From assembly GCA_023362775.1 (NCBI GenBank), contig JALMGJ010000006.1:53063501-53127500 (forward strand): a stretch of DNA of 64,000 nt, written 5' to 3'. Position 1 is the first letter of the stretch; each line of letters opens with the position of its first letter. Below the pieces are notes generated by a model. It was not told the origin of the DNA, made no database searches, and worked only from the letters and a program-made list of their open reading frames with translations. The translations under genes were made by a program, and so were the position numbers. The stretch is from Charina bottae (lineage: Eukaryota; Chordata; Lepidosauria; Squamata; Charinaidae). This document shows positions 1 through 11,900 of this stretch, in pieces.

Positions 1-322
1 TATTAAATTTGTACATGTCCAACTCCCAGCAGCATGTATCAATATTGAGCTGTTGATTCAATGTAATCGGCACATGTGCAGAATACAATCCAAGTGTAGT
101 ATCTGAGGGCTAAGGTGTTGATGGAGATACATCAAAAAGTGTTGTGACAGGACTCTTCTCTGACTTACTGCAATCAGTGTAATAAGGTAGCTAGCAGTAG
201 TAAACCTCTCTCTAGGGTTCCACAAGAGAATGTGATTGGAAAAAAAAAGTAAACAAGTTTTTTTGAATTTGTGCACCGAGCAATGCTAACAAAGTGGTGG
301 GAATTTTTATGATGCCATTAGT
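1..322. other. Window edge, nothing recognised
   Basis: The minus-strand ORF here has no recognisable domain. If the adjacent LTR-like block is real, this stretch would be internal element sequence, but I see no Gag-like feature. Confidence 0.3.
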
Positions 323-337
323 CTGGGCCCATAACCC
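323..337 (-). other. Copia-type primer binding site (initiator tRNA-Met anticodon region)
   Basis: The plus strand reads CTGGGCCCATAACCC, identical to the anticodon stem-loop segment of vertebrate initiator tRNA-Met. Its complement on the minus strand would prime from a 5' half-tRNA, as known for Drosophila copia. It sits 2 nt past the proposed LTR end. Confidence 0.4.
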
Positions 338-339
338 TA

Positions 340-834
340 TGATGCCATTAGTGGACAGCTAGGACCACTGAATGGAGCAGAGCTTAATGCAGCAAAACAA
401 TAAGCGCACAGAAAGGAATATTATCAACAATAGCATTAATGAGCACGCTAGGTTATTGATCTTACACACTTAGCCCACCCAAGCATAAAGAATCACACGC
501 TTAGACAGAGTAGGTTAAAAAAGTAAGTACAAAAGAGTTCGTACGTTTATTTGGTCCAGTTACATTCTTGTTCTTTTTTCTCCCTAAATTGTGTAGACCT
601 CTAGCCCTCATTGCTGCTAGGGGCTGCATGCGGAAAGGGGAAAGACTCCTAGGTTGAGGCTTAGGCATGGCCTCTCGATAGGGAGCCGCAGCCGCGTGCT
701 CCTTATCCGATGGTGGAGTCAGGAGAGAATGTGGGAGGGGCAACAAATAGCTTCCTCCGGAAGCAGAGTTTGCCTCCTAGAATGAACTCACTTATATGCT
801 AATGAGGCATGCTGATTTGCTAGGACCGCCAACA
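340..834 (-). repeat. Putative LTR, minus strand
   Basis: Read on the minus strand, the block begins TGTTGGCGGTCC and ends near ATGGCATCA. It has a TATA-like GCATATAAGTGAG and, about 240 nt later, a CAAATAAACG poly(A) signal, the order expected of U3-R-U5. It is followed on the same strand by a sequence matching the copia-type primer site (323-337). At about 495 bp the length suits a copia LTR. No second LTR is seen in the window, so it is a fragment, or the element continues past the left edge. It is not the same family as the element at 4641-9171. Confidence 0.4.
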
Positions 835-1022
835 TTTTATGCACCGAAACTCAGCTGCAGTCCTACCACTTTGCTGTTGTTGCAAATGTTGCAAAACATG
901 GATTATGTAGGTTAGAAGTGAATTGTGAAGTTTTTGATTTTTTGTGATTTTCTCCTTTAGTTGTTATGCTGTTCTATTTAAATTTTTATTGTTGTTTTTT
1001 ATTAGCATTAGTATTTTAAAAC

Positions 1023-1830
1023 ATGTCTGATCGCCCTATGTGGCAATTTTTGAAATGTAGTGAAATGGAAGAGGAGGATTCTAGTCCTACGGGCAATACT
1101 GACAATCTTTTGGGTCATTTCACTGCACTAGTGCAACAACTAAAGGTAAAGGTTTCCCCTGCACAGTCGTGTCCAACTCTAGGGGGCAGTGCTCATCTCC
1201 GTTTCTTAGCCGAAGAGCCAGCGCTGTCCAAAGACGTTTCCGTGGTCATGTGGCCGGCATGACGCGTGTGGAACACTGTTACCATCCCACCAAAGTGGTA
1301 CCTATTTATCTACTTGCATTTGCATGCTTTCGAATTGCTAGGTTGGCAAGAGCTGGGGCGAGTGCGGGAGTTCACTTTGTCACGTGGTGCTCGGGTCTCG
1401 AACTAACATAATAAAAATCCTTCTTTACAATGAAAGCAACTTATCAATGGGTTTTACATGGACTGGTTATCCAACTGCCCTATTCCATTGTGCCTCATCT
1501 GTGGCAAACACAAATGCAGCAATGGCCTCAGCAAAATTGGAAAGACACCTAGCTGCAAATCATAGCCCTTTGAAAGTAAAGGTATTGATTATTTTAAACA
1601 GCTATTGGAATATCAAATGAAACAGAATAAAGCTTTCGTTGAAAATATCACAAGTCAATGGAAGGGCTCAGGAAGCAGGTTATTTAGTAGCAGAGTTTAT
1701 TGCCCAGAAAAGAAAAAGTCAGTCACACAGTTGGTGACAACCTAATAATGCCGAATTATAGTGAATAATATGCTAGGACAAGGTACAGGATGAGAAATTG
1801 AAAAGATAATTAAGGACTTATTATTTTTAT
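1023..1830 (+). pseudogene. hAT transposase relic with BED zinc finger, split by a SINE
   Basis: An ORF starting MSDRPMWQFLKCSEM runs to about 1141. A reversed SINE then intervenes, and similarity resumes at about 1410 with GFTWTGYPTALF, a BED-finger segment (cysteines near 1498-1512, then KLERHLAANH) and a segment like DYFKQLLEYQMKQNKAF. This order is that of hAT (Charlie/ZBED5-type) transposases and the host genes derived from them. A frame change inside the finger and later stops make it non-functional. Family assignment is from recognised motifs. Confidence 0.6.
1142..1405 (-). mobile_element. Sauria-type SINE, 5' truncated
   Basis: This is the reverse complement of the element at 17204-17536. 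Its BovB-like 3' end (aaaggtaaaggtttcccc) is on the left and it stops at the tRNA B-box (ctcgaac) on the right. Flanking aactaa on both sides is a possible short target duplication. It is inserted in the hAT transposase relic and is therefore younger. Confidence 0.75.
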
Positions 1831-2922
1831 TGTGTTATCTGTGGTTGTATGTTGGAAGAGAACCCTTGCAGATAAGGAGGTGACCAGAACTTTGCTTCAG
1901 CAGAGCCATCTTTTCTTTGAGTCTTCCTTAGGATCCTGCTCTGAAAAGCCACTGTTATGGTATTCAAGAGACATTCGGTAAAAGCGGGAAGAAAACAACT
2001 ACAACAATGTTTTATTCTAAAAGTCCAGGGAACTCTGGAATGTTCTGTTCCTCCTCTAGACCATTCCCTAATAGGCAGGGTCCAGGAGAAAAATTAAACA
2101 TTCTGGAGTTCCCAAAACAGAACGTTTGACACATAACTAGAAGAAAGCTTTATTGAGTCTTGTAAATATAGCTGTATGTATGCAAGACAAATTCTGTCCT
2201 TCATTAATCTGTTTACAGAGCTTTTAAAATTAATATAAAAATTCTGTTCAGATACCATCTTTTGGAGAGAGAAAATAGAGTTAAGCAACAATTCTATACA
2301 GTACACACACAGATGATTTAATGGCCAACATATAAAAAATAATTTAAGACAATTTAACAATTTCATTGAATAACATTTATTTGCTTGTATAAAAAGGTAG
2401 TGCCACATCCTGTTTCTTATCAGATCTATTAATAACTGTTTTTTTTCTGTGTTTAGGCCATCCAATGAAACATCTATCTACAAATAGAGTTTGATTGTTT
2501 TATTTTATTCCACAATACATGAACAAATTAATCTTGTTTCTAATATGCACATATTTTATTTAAAAATGTACACAATTTATAACCATTGCTATTTAATTTG
2601 GGGAAATTTATACATAGTTTAATTTCAAAATTAAAAAACAGCATTTTATTTTTGCTCTTTTAATTACAGCATACAGTTATCCAACATATTATTTGAAACA
2701 GACAATCAGGCAACTTGTGTTGTCTTTATGCCTTTATGTGCATCAACCAGCAAAGTATAGGCAATTCTCCTGTATTACATAAAAAGACTAATACACATAT
2801 GATTTATGCACAGAGAAACTAAAAAAAAAGGTAAAATTGAATGGCACAGAAGTTAGCATTCCTATAAATTAATATCTGGAGTTCCTGATTAAGGAAAGTA
2901 GGCAGAAATTCCAGTAGATTCC
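1831..2922. other. XPOT 3' UTR and downstream sequence
   Basis: The stretch directly left of 2923 should be XPOT 3' UTR. Several minus-strand AATAAA signals occur in the AT-rich 2490-2660 part, and I cannot choose between them. From 1831 to about 2490 I see no gene. Confidence 0.4.
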
Positions 2923-5900
2923 TTAGGGTTTTGCTCTTTGAAAGAATACCTGTTTAAGAAAATGTATCACATTAGAGTTTAAGAAAACACTACTGAAAAA
3001 AATCAAATAGAAAGGGATGTTATTATTGGCATCCCTGCTGAACATGCGAATCTGAGCAGCCAGAGTGACCTAGCTTGTAACACTAAGAATGAGGGTTGTA
3101 GTGGCCCATTTTTTACTATATTAAGCCGTTTCATGTGATGCAAAAAAGCTTCTGTATTGACACACTCATCTTTCTTCATTCTACAAGAAGAATGATTTTA
3201 ATGGTTTGAGCCACATTGGTACATCTATAGCAAGTTATTATGGAGCAGTCATCCCTCATCTCAACCATCACCCAGTTCCACCCTTTTCAAGAACAATACA
3301 AAAACAAGGCAGGGAGACAATAAGCACAGCTGAATTGCTTGAATATTCACCATACAGTTCACATGCTTATTTAAGGAAAAACACAAGCTTTCACCCTTGA
3401 AAGTCAAAATACAAATATGAATTTAACCTACCTTTAAGTAGTTTTTAAAAACTTTAGCATCAGGCTGCTGAAGTGCTTGACAGAACTCCTATTAAAAAAT
3501 CATTATTTCAAGAATGCTAAATTAGAAAAATACATACCTGAAAATTATACAATCTGTTGCAATCTTACCTGTTTCAAGAAGAACTAGGATTGGTTAGATG
3601 CTGCTGCCTGCTGTGACAGTACCTCTAATACTAGATGCAAAATATAACTAGTTCTCTGTAATCTAATTGGTAATCTAAGCATGTAAGAGCATTTTTGTTT
3701 ATACTGCTAAATGGAAACAACTGTTCTTTAGATAAAACTGCTATCCATGTTTGCACCAATTAGCTTCACGTGAGGCGGCAGAGGGCAAGAAATCTGCGTT
3801 CAGTCATCTTAATCAGATAACACTAAGTGAGTTTTAGGGCATTCGTGCCCTAATCCCAGCCAGCCACCAGGGTCAGTAACATATTAAACTCAAAATTTTG
3901 ATAATTATAACAAAATTATCATTGTTAGGTAGAATTTCAGCAATTAAAATGAATATTTTGCCACGAATTTTATATCTCTTTCAAACATTACCTATATTGG
4001 CATCAGAAGAACCTTTTAAACAATGGCAGTGGGACATCTCTAAGTTTATTTGGCAAGGTAAAAAACCAAGAATAAAATATAAAGTTTTGCAAGATTCAAA
4101 AGAAAGAGGCGGACTAGGTCTGCCGGATTTGAAATTATATTATGCTGCTTGCCGTTTGGTATGGATTAAAGAATGGATAGTTCTGAAAAATGAAAAATTA
4201 CTGAACTTGGAGGGTCATGAATTAAGATATGGATGGCATGGATATTTGTGGTATGACAAAGTTAAAGTTAATGTGGACTTTAAAAATCACTATATTAGAT
4301 CATCATTGTTAAGAATCTGGAATAAATATAAATCAACTTTATATTATAATAGACCCTTATGGATTTCTACGCAAGAAGCTTTTCATAGAACAGAAGTAAG
4401 AAATAAAGATAAATGGCTGACCTACAAGGATTTTTAAAAAAAGAACAAGGACATTACATAACTAAAACAAAAGAAGAACTTGCTTTAGAAGGATATACAT
4501 TTCAATGGCTTTCCTATATGCAACTTGTAGAAAAATTTAAATTAGATTAAAAAAATTGAATTTGAACAAACTAAATCGGAATTTGAGATACAATTATGTG
4601 AGACAGATGACCATTTAATCGCTAAAATGTATAAATTATTTGTTGGGGTTTGATAAACCCAGGAATTTACTGCTAGATATAAGTTATACAGAGAGGCTTG
4701 ATATTTAGGTTAAAGGGGAAATATTCTGCGCAGTCACCCAATTAGCAGCCATTGTTGTAGGAATGATGTGTCAGTGTGTGACTCATACAACAGGTGCTTA
4801 GAGTTAGGTTGGGTGTGGTGAATAACGAGAGTGACCTATAATGTGATTGGTCAGGTTCACTATATATGCAGAGACATTCTCATTTCCCATTATTCCCATT
4901 TTACCTCGTGAATGCTGTATCGTTGATGGTGTATCATTTTGTTACCTGTGGAAGTGATCTGTAAATATGTATGTATATAAAGTAAATAGGATATTTGATA
5001 TAACTTCTGTTTGGAGTCTATTTACTGCATAGTACTTGGATCACTGGTGCCTAGGAGAGAGAAGCAGGCCGCTCCATCCGCGCGCCCCGACAGGTTACGG
5101 GCCCAGAGGCGACGGAGAAGCCATAGACGACAGAAGGCTTTGCACTGGCTGTGGATCGGTGGATCGTGTGCAGTCTGTGAGCTGGAAGCTTTGGAAGCCT
5201 ATCCAGGAGTCGTGTGGCTATTTGGAGTGATTTGGAGCTTTAACAGTTTCCGTGCCTGCGTGTGTGTTTTTTCTCTCTCCTACGCTTGTTTTGCAGCTGG
5301 AGGACATTCTGATAAGGTCTGTGTCTTTAATCATCGGTGTCTGCCCAGAAGGGGCTGAAGACAGATGAGCACAGCGAAGATGTTGCTGGCAGTCGGGGGA
5401 GGATTTCCTCTGGAAAGACTGAATGACAATAATTATTTGTCATGGGCATATAAAATGGAAATGTATCTTCGGTGTGAAGGGCTTTGGAGAAGTGTACTTT
5501 GCCCTGACCCAGACCTGGACGATGAAGAAGTTGCTCTAAAGGACGATAGAGCATTGGCAAGCATAATTTTATGTCTGGAAGATAGCCAATTATGTTATGT
5601 TAGAGACTGTCAGTTAGCCAATAAGTGTTGGGAAGCTTTAAAGAATGTTTATCTAAGAAGCTCGCCGTTATGTAAGGTTTTACTAACAAGGAAACTTTAT
5701 CACGCCAGATTAGGGGTATCTGATAATATTAAGGATCACCTGCATTATATGACAGAGTTGTTTCAGGAGTTGGCTCAGAGAGATATGCCGTTTACAGAAG
5801 CTAATAAAGTGTATATAATTCTCAGTTCTCTAAATGAAACGTGGGATACTTTGGCAATGAGCTTCGGGTCATTATCTGAGGAAGATTTGACCATAAAATA

Positions 5901-8900
5901 CTTATCTGGCAGGCTTTTGGAAGAAGAGCAAAGAAGAAAGCAGTGTTCTAACGTAATTAGGTCTAAGCAAAACAGTGTTTTTGTTAAGGAATGTTCTGAT
6001 AACCAAAACAATGTATTATTTGTAAAGCGAAAATGTTTCTACTGTGGGTCACAAAAGCATTTGTTGCGGGATTGTGATAAGAAACGGAAGCCGAAGGCCA
6101 AGCTGAAAATCTCCAAGCCGGGAGACGCTGCACAGCTGTCTTTAATTAGTTCAAGTGTTCAGGATTTAAAGGGACCATTTTTACTTGACAGCGGGGCTTG
6201 TCAGCATATAGGAAATAACAGACAGATGTTTAAGAGTTTTAGGCAGGCTGATAGAGATCATGTTACTCTAGCTAATGGAAGCATTGCATCTGTGACTGGT
6301 AAGGGATTTGTATATGTACCAGGGTTAAATATTGAATTATCAATGTTGTGTGTACCTGAACTGGAGTACAATATAATTAGTGTGTCACAATTGGATAAAC
6401 AGGGTTATACTGTACAGTTTGGTAATAATGAATGTATTGTCATGAAAGATAACAATGTTTGTGGCAAAGGTATTTTGCAGAACTGTCTTTATGAAATAGT
6501 TCAAACCAGGACAAGCAGCAACCACCATGCTGTAGCCACAATGAATAAGCCAACACATGATTCATGTGAGCACCTGTGGCATAGAAGGCTTGGGCATCCG
6601 AGTGTCAAAGTGATTGAAAAGATGTCAGAAGCAAGTTCTGGAATGGAATTGAAAAAGTGCCAAGTGTATTTGGATTGTACAGCTTGTAAGGTTGCAAAGT
6701 CAAAGGTGTTTCCTGTGAGCAAATTCAGTGATAGGAAGTCACATAAACGTTTTGAATTAGTTCACGCTGACTTAATTGGTCCACTACCAGCTACAATAGG
6801 GGGTGCTAAATATGTTTTAGTCATTGTAGATGATTACACAAGATTTGGGTTCTGTTATCTATTGAAAGCTAAAAGTCAAACATTTGAAAAGTTTAGAAAC
6901 TGGGTGCAGTTTGTGGAACGTAGGTATAGCACAAAGGTGTGTAGTTTACAAACTGACCGGGGTACAGAGTTTCTGAGTGGGACTTTTCAGCAATGGCTCT
7001 GTAGAAGGGGCATTGTGCATAGGAGAACTAACCCACATAGTTCAGCTGAGAATGGCGTGGCTGAACGTAGGAATTTGGCATTGCAGACAGTGAAGGATTC
7101 ACTCATTGCTGACTCAGGGTTATCACGTGGATACTGGGGAGAGGCAATATTAACTGCTAATTATTTAATTAACAGGTTATGGAGTGTATCTGTAAACCAA
7201 ACTCCATATTATATGTTATATGGCAAGAAGCCACCATTAGCCCATTTGAAGGTGTTTGGGTGCACTGCCTATGTTCACGTGCATAAGGAAGTACGTAGGA
7301 AGGGACAGGCAAAAGCACAGAAGCTGACGTTTGTAGGGTATGAGCCAGGGACCAAGGGATATAGGTTCACTGATGGCAGGAAAGTTGTTATTTCTAGATC
7401 AGCAAGTTTTAGTGAGCACAGCAATTGGCAGAGATTACACGGGAGTAGTGAGGTTTATCTTCCTAGTCAGGGACGTTTTGAGTTTTCAGAGAGGAGAGAA
7501 GCCACTGATGTGATTAAGAAGGAAGAGGAATTAACTCCTAGTGTGCCAATGATGCAGGATGCTACAGTGTTGCGCAGATCTGAGAGAGTTAACAAGGGCA
7601 TACCACCTCAACGTTATTCACCAGGTGATGTAAAAGTGTTTTTAATTATTATGAACCTCGTAGTTACAGGGACGTATTGGAGTTGCCACAACACGAGCAG
7701 AGTAGATGGAAAGCTGCTATGGATGTGGAAATGAAAGCCATTAATTCTCATAAGGTTTTTAAATCTACTAGGCTGCCTGAGGGGCATAGAGCAGTAGGCT
7801 GTAGATGGGTGTATAAGAAGAAAACCTTACTGAATGGTGATATTCAGTATAAGGCTAGGTTGGTAGCACAAGGATTTTCCCAGGTAAAGAATCAGACTTA
7901 TGATGAGGTTTTTGCACCAACGCTAAGAGGGGAGACATTTAGGTTTGCCTTAGCAATGGCAGCAGCTGGGAATTGTGTAGTACAGCATTATGATATCACA
8001 ACAGCATATTTGCATGCTGATTTGAATGAAGAAATCTATATGATTGAAGCCCCAGGGTATGAATCAAAGATTGCAGGAAGGGTTTGCAAGTTGCAGAAAG
8101 CATTGTATGGACTCAAGCAGTCGGCACGTTGCTGGAATCTAACTTTAGATAAGGAATTACAAAGAATGGGATTCAAGTGTAGTATAGCTGACCCATGTCT
8201 GTATGTAAAGCAATGTGAAAATGATGAACAGATTTTGCTTTTGATATTTGTAGACGATTTGTGTCTTATAGCGAAAGATCAAAGCAGGGTAATTGAATTT
8301 ACTGAAAATCTGAAACAACATTTTGATGTCAAAGATCTGGGAGAAATTAAGAATTACCTAGGCGTGGGTATTCAGAAGGTTGATGGGGGTTATGTTCTAG
8401 AGCAGCGGAAGAAAATTGAAGCACTGCTAAGAGAGAACAATATGGAACATTGCAAGGAAGTTTCAACCTCGATGACAACAGATTTTGTTAAACCAGAGAC
8501 TGGAGATGATGACCAAACTTCATGTGATCAAGAATATGTGATCAGTCAATAATTGGAAGTTTATTGTATTGTATTGTATAGATTTGCAATATTGTCCATC
8601 TGAGTGTAATGTAGCAGATGTGATGACAAAGCCTCTAAGCTTACAGAGACATAGGATGTGTATATCTCAAATGTGTATGTCTTCTATTCTGCACAATTGA
8701 ATGTAATATCTATTGTAAATTGAAGGGGTGTTGGGGTTTGATAAACCCAGGAATTTACTGCTAGATATAAATTATACAGAGAGGCTTGATATTTAGGTTA
8801 AAGGGGAAATATTCTGCACAGTCACCCAATTAGTAGCCATTGTTGTAGGAATGATGTGTCAGTGTGTGACTCATACAACAGGTGCTTAGAGTTAGGTTGG

Positions 8901-11900
8901 GTGTGGTGAGTGACCTATAATGTGATTGGTCAGGTTCACTATATATGCAGAGACATTCTCATTTCCCATTATTCCCATTTTACCTCGTGAATGCTGTATC
9001 GTTGATGGTGTATCATTTTGTTACCTGTGGAAGTGATCTGTAAATACGTATGTATATAAAGTAAATAGGATATTTGATATAACTTCTGTTTGGAGTCTAT
9101 TTACTGCATAGTACTTGGATCACTGGTGCCTAGGAGAGAGAAGCAGGCCGCTCCATCCGCGCGCCCCGACATTATTGTTAAAAGGAGAAATGGTAGAGGA
9201 ACAAGTCAAAGACTGCATGATTAAATGGGCAAAAAATATTGGCCATAATATACAAATGCAACAATGGGAGGATATGTGGAATAAAGGGCTAAAATTTACT
9301 TTGTTACAATTTGAAGGAAAACTTTTATAAGATGATGTATAGATGGTATATGACCCCACAAAAGCTTACTAAAATGTATGGGAATGTTTCCAACTTGTGT
9401 TGGAAATGTAAAAAACAAGAGGGGTCTTTCTACCATATCTGGTGGACATGCGAGGTGGCAAAGAAATTTTGGACTCAAATATATTCATGATGCAAAATAT
9501 ATTACAAATTCGAGTTCCATTTAAACGGAATTATTTTTATTGGGAATATCAGAAGAATAGAAAAACAATTTACAAGAATTATGCAATATATGATTACAGC
9601 AGCACGACTTGTATATGCACAAAATTGGAAAAATCAGATTTTACCTACAAGATTGGATGTTAAAACTGATGGATATGGCAGAAAATGACAAATTGACATG
9701 TTTATTAAAAGAAAATTAAAATTATTACTTTCTTAAAGAGTGGAAACCATTAATGGATTATTTACAACATGCCGGAGGGGCAAAGCTTACATGGGGATTT
9801 GAAGATTAAAGTATATATAAATTGATATATTAGACAGGAAATGTTTTTAAATGTTATATAAAGAACTAGCATGTAAGATAAATTTTGTTAATTACTATGA
9901 CCAGAGATAAATCGGAAGTTAACCAATTTCTATGTCTTATTTCTCTCTTTTTTTCTTTACTTTTCTACACCTTTTTTCTTCTTTCTTTGATTTGTATTTC
10001 TATTTCTTTTTCATTTCTTACTTTTAACTATGTATATTTAAAATCTTAATAAAAATTTGAATTTTTTTTTATCTAATTAGGTTATTTATTAGGACATACA
10101 ATACTGATTCCTTAAAAACACAGATTAATACTCTGCTCCAAAGATTATAAACAGCAGTAACCTTCTTGCAATCACAGTGAGCTGATACTCCTCAAATGAA
10201 AAACTGTGCAACACTTGGAAGAACTTTAAACTAGATCAGCTTCAGAATATGCCCCCATCTACCCCCAAAGCCACATGCATTGGGTAAAAAAACTCCTAAC
10301 CTGTATTATTTCAGGAGCTACTTGCAATGAAGGCAAATACTCCTGTTGCAGATACTGGATACATTCAAGACCCTAGAAAAGAAAATATAAACAGTGTTTT
10401 GACAGCGATTACATATTTTGTTATTTCAAATCTGCTCCATTTTACTTGATCACACCCACTCTTTATAAGATTATAGATTAAGAGTAATGCCAGTCAAGGC
10501 TGAAGACTATTAAAAAAAGATAAAAGACATTTCAGTCACTTTAATGATTGTGACAGATTGGAAATTTGCCATTTTTAAAGTAAAATTCATAAAGGGAAAT
10601 TCCAACAACAAAAGTGCTTCTTGCAATTATATATGTTCAGCAATTCTGACATGGACTTGTCTAATAGCAGATGATGAAGGAAGTTCACTATTTTTGCAAC
10701 CAGCCATTATGCAAATTAAGCTTAAATAAGCAGGCACTGAGTATGTGTAATTTATTTCAAAAGGCTACATTGAGGAAGTACAATTGCAGTTTTCTGTCTG
10801 GATTTCTGATAGTAGTATTGTCAGAACAAAATGGAAAACCAAAAGAAAACTATGTCAAAATAAGTGATCCAAAACACTGAGTAAAACAAGTTTTAAATAT
10901 AATAGTAATTATTTTCAGGAGCCTTACCCTTTTGAGATGAATTGTTTTTAATGTTACTGCACATTCCGATAAAGCCTATTAAAACAAAACAAAAGGGTTT
11001 AATTCAAATGCTTGAATATTATAGTTAAAATGTTTTTAATAACATTTACATTTTAGGGGACCAAGAGGAGGAAATAAATTATGTGGGGGGAAAAATGACA
11101 TGCTCAGCTTGAAAAGATCTGAGTTATTCAAGAAACCTGTAAGTGTTACTATGGCAGCTGTCTGTTCCATCTATGGCAGATGGAAATTCTGCCATGAGAT
11201 TAAAAGGTCTTCCAGACAAAGGACTTTCTAGAGCTTTGAAGCCATGCTTTGGGGTGGAAATTTAATTTGCACGTATCAGTAATATCATTTGGACTTAAAG
11301 CCCAACATTTTTTGAGCAGGGTTTAGTCTCCCTGGTGAGATCCCAATCCAAACTTGGCAGACTGAAATCAGCAGAAGCTCTGCATTAATTTGCCCATGTG
11401 TTATTAGCCATGGAAACAGTATTTTAAGGCTACCAAATAGTTGTGAATATACCTCATACACAAAAAATGTGGAAACCTAGAATTCTTTGAGATAACTCTT
11501 AAGCTTCTGGATTTGGGCAGAATTTAGGGGTCATGAAAAATGTTTTCTAGGCAACAAATGTTATCCAAGATTTCTAGTTTTCATGCAACCCCAGGCATAA
11601 GTTACCAGTAAATAGCTTGGACACATTTAGCAATTTCTCAATAAAATCAGATGATAGAATACCTACCAATACTGTCTGTGCATCTGCTAAGTCAAATGTT
11701 TGTTTCAAAGGTGCTAAGAAACATGCAGGAACAATATGTTTATAGACAAAGTCAGCAAAACCCACAGGTCCGTCTTTGCCTCCTAAAAAAAATTATGAAT
11801 GTTCTTATCAATTCCTTCATCTGCTATTTAGGAAACAGGCTTGCAATAATGCATTATTATATCAACTTATTATCAGTGTACTCCAAATACATATATTGCA

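Larger units (their letters stand above)
4641..9171 (+). mobile_element. Ty1/copia LTR retrotransposon, complete ends, defective interior
   Basis: The element is 4531 bp, bounded by two LTRs (4641-5092 and 8729-9171) and a perfect 5-bp duplication TTATT at 4636-4640 and 9172-9176. The domain order is Gag, CCHC knuckle, protease, integrase, reverse transcriptase; integrase before RT defines the copia superfamily. The LTRs differ by about four transitions and one 9-bp indel by my reading, so the insertion is young. The coding region has at least one frameshift near 7640 and another near 8530, and most of RNase H is missing, so this copy could only move if helped in trans. It is nested in an L1 within an XPOT intron. 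Confidence 0.93.
3893..10070 (+). mobile_element. L1-clade LINE, 5' truncated, split by a Copia element
   Basis: The C-terminal part of ORF2 is present: [19 protein letters not shown] at about 3917, then a region like the second L1 in this window, in two pieces (3893-4640 and 9172-10070). It ends in a T/A-rich 3' UTR with aataaaaatttg near 10050. Frame breaks occur at 4437 and after 9660. It lies in the intron between XPOT coding exons 22 and 23, antisense to XPOT. The TTATT duplication shows the Copia element entered it later. Confidence 0.8.

Noticed and set aside
323..337. A tRNA-Met gene
   Set aside because: Only the anticodon-arm segment is present; acceptor, D and T arms are absent. 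It fits a primer site better.
5365..8552. Domesticated Gag-Pol gene
   Set aside because: It lies between LTRs with a target duplication and has frame breaks, so it is a transposon copy.
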